Shown: in pieces, positions 46,059 through 46,873 of the stretch
Layout of the letters: every line of letters starts with the position of its first letter
How positions within the stretch are numbered: the first letter of the stretch is position 1
Assembly: GCA_014305025.1 (NCBI GenBank)
Contig: JACRTY010000015.1
Coordinates: 1 to 46,873 of the forward strand
Direction of reading: 5' to 3'
Length of the DNA: 46,873 nucleotides
DNA from: Candidatus Nyctobacter psychrophilus
Lineage (GTDB): Bacteria; Vulcanimicrobiota; Vulcanimicrobiia; Vulcanimicrobiales; Vulcanimicrobiaceae
The notes under the pieces: generated by a model
What the model saw: only the letters and a program-made list of their open reading frames with translations
The model's database searches: none
Told to the model about the DNA's origin: nothing
Translations under genes and position numbers: made by a program

Positions 46059-46384
46059 AAGCGCGCACGCCGCATCCCGTTGCGTACGGGTTACGCGTTC
46101 ATCGCCTCAGTGGTGACGCAAACATCGCCGCGCCGGCGCAGCTGATCGGCGACGAAGCGCGCGCCGCAATGCTGCTCGCGCTCGGCAGCGGCCGGCCACT
46201 CTCGGCATCCCAACTTGCAGCCGCCGCGCGCGTCCGGCCGCAAACCGCGAGCAGCCACCTGACCAAACTCGTCGCCGGCGGCCTCTTACGAGTCGAATGC
46301 AGCGGACGTTTTCGGTATTACCGCATTGCCGGCCCCGATGAGATAGGGCCCGTTATCGGACAAGAGGGCGCGCCGGGCGCGTAG
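46055..46384 (+). pseudogene. ArsR-type regulator, truncated at its 3' end
   Basis: 109 residues from an ATG overlapping the transporter's stop. After a short lead, the winged helix is complete: LIGDEARAAMLLALGSGRPL, SQLAAAARVRPQTASSHLTK and LVAGGLLRVECSGRFRYYRI. After AGPDE the frame enters DNA that, on the other strand, encodes a PIN toxin piece, so the last 15-20 residues are foreign. Regulators of this type usually have a longer C-terminal domain. The DNA-binding part might still fold and work. It probably once controlled the neighbouring transporter. Confidence 0.7.
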
Positions 46385-46443
46385 GTGGCCCGGATCCCGC
46401 CGTTGACGAGCGCGAAGACGGCGGATGTGTCGAGCGTAATCAA
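46346..46443 (-). pseudogene. 5' fragment of a vapC (PIN toxin) gene
   Basis: The TTG at 46443 overlaps the antitoxin stop and reads LITLDTSAVFALVN, the classic PIN start with its first Asp. The next part (RALLSDNGPYLIGAG) is in another frame, and all further PIN sequence is gone where the regulator sequence begins at about 46346. So the toxin of this pair is destroyed while its antitoxin is intact. Confidence 0.7.
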
Positions 46444-46664
46444 TTGCGGCGGAGCTTAGGGCGCAGGTATCCTTCGCTCGCTGCGCCGCTGACCTCGGGA
46501 TCTTCGCCGGCGCCAAGCGAGCGAAGTTTCGCCCGCGGAGCAGCCGCGATATAGGCGAAGAGCGCGTCGTGCACGATGGCGGCCTGCGGCCGCTTCGTAC
46601 GTTGTGCCATGTCACTCAACGCCCGGCGCAGTTGCGGCGTCAGGTAGAGCGTCGTCTTTTCCAT
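46440..46664 (-). CDS. Ribbon-helix-helix antitoxin (VapB-like)
   Basis: 74 residues from the ATG at 46664 (MEKTTLYLTPQLRRALSDMA), the usual ribbon-helix-helix start with a DNA-contacting strand followed by two helices (QRTKRPQAAIVHDALFAYI). The C-terminal tail (SLGAGEDPEVSGAASEGYL) matches the toxin-binding tail of VapB antitoxins paired with PIN toxins. The partner toxin gene begins in its stop codon but is truncated. It would bind its own promoter, which must lie in 46665-46700, overlapping the start of the transposase piece. Confidence 0.8.
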   Translation of the reverse strand: MEKTTLYLTPQLRRALSDMAQRTKRPQAAIVHDALFAYIAAAPRAKLRSLGAGEDPEVSGAASEGYLRPKLRRN

Positions 46665-46677
46665 GTGACTACTATAC

Positions 46678-46873
46678 ATGAACCGTGATCGCGGAGCGGA
46701 TCGAAGTCGCGCGCGCGAGGCGGGCATTGAAGCGCTCTATCGCAAGAAATCGACAACGCGCCGCAACCCCGAGCATCCGGTCTTTCCGTACCTGCTGCGC
46801 AACCTCACGATCGAGCGACCGAACCATGTGTGGTGTGCCGATATCAGTGTGCTACAGGAGCACAGGAAGAGGT
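46678..46873 (+). mobile_element. IS3-family transposase fragment (runs to the right edge)
   Basis: From about 46717 the frame reads REAGIEALYRKKSTTRRNPE, HPVFPYLLRNLTIERPNH and VWCADIS, the segment around the first catalytic Asp (normally W-x-x-DIT-YIP) in IS3-type OrfB transposases. The frame is open from an ATG at 46678, but residues before REAG do not match, and after DIS the sequence (VLQEHRKR) also departs from the family. So this is a piece of about 45 residues, or the contig edge is unreliable. IS3 elements are a likely cause of the deletions nearby. Confidence 0.7.

Overview
The window is GC-rich bacterial DNA with dense genes on both strands, frequent GTG/TTG starts and several start-stop overlaps. 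A lipoprotein adaptor plus RND pumps points to a diderm. The rpoB gene stands without rpoC beside it and carries a long acidic tail. Together with the accessory mix this resembles uncultured soil lineages such as Eremiobacterota/WPS-2; that placement is an inference and no rRNA is present to test it.

Layout. 1-2830: the end of a DISARM-type defence locus (drmA 3' end, drmB, drmC; drmC probably frameshifted). 2903-6329: a minus-strand cassette of a cytosolic protealysin-like M4 metalloprotease, translationally coupled (GTGA) to a fusion of a catalytically dead LigD-polymerase-like domain, a probable winged helix and an apparently intact PD-(D/E)XK nuclease, then a small unknown protein. This is the best candidate for an undescribed system. 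6461-17353: two convergent RND pumps, the second in a minus-strand run with its adaptor and four exported proteins. 17461-19659: an OmpR-type two-component system whose promoter carries four direct repeats at exactly 11-bp spacing, suited to control both the regulator and the divergent export/efflux genes.

19642-33063: metabolic and envelope genes: a broken enolase-superfamily gene, alpha/beta hydrolase, nucleotidyltransferase, MaoC-like protein, RNase HI, polysaccharide deacetylase, DUF3465 protein, beta-propeller, two EXORDIUM-like secreted proteins, GNATs, a Tat-type beta-carbonic anhydrase, NUDIX hydrolase and glycosyltransferase. 33124-39121: a zinc-ribbon protein with its own promoter, a phospholipase-D-like protein, a coiled-coil protein and rpoB.

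39206-46873: a second accessory zone: PIN toxin, GHKL (paraMORC-like) ATPase with a 54-residue companion, cytochrome P450, and many broken genes: phosphoesterase, GIY-YIG protein, YbjN-like protein, SF1 helicase tail, MFS remnants, truncated ArsR regulator, VapC remnant beside an intact RHH antitoxin, and an IS3 transposase piece running off the edge. Single-base shifts in C/G runs could be sequencing errors, but the abrupt truncations with unrelated neighbours look like real deletions, or assembly joins.
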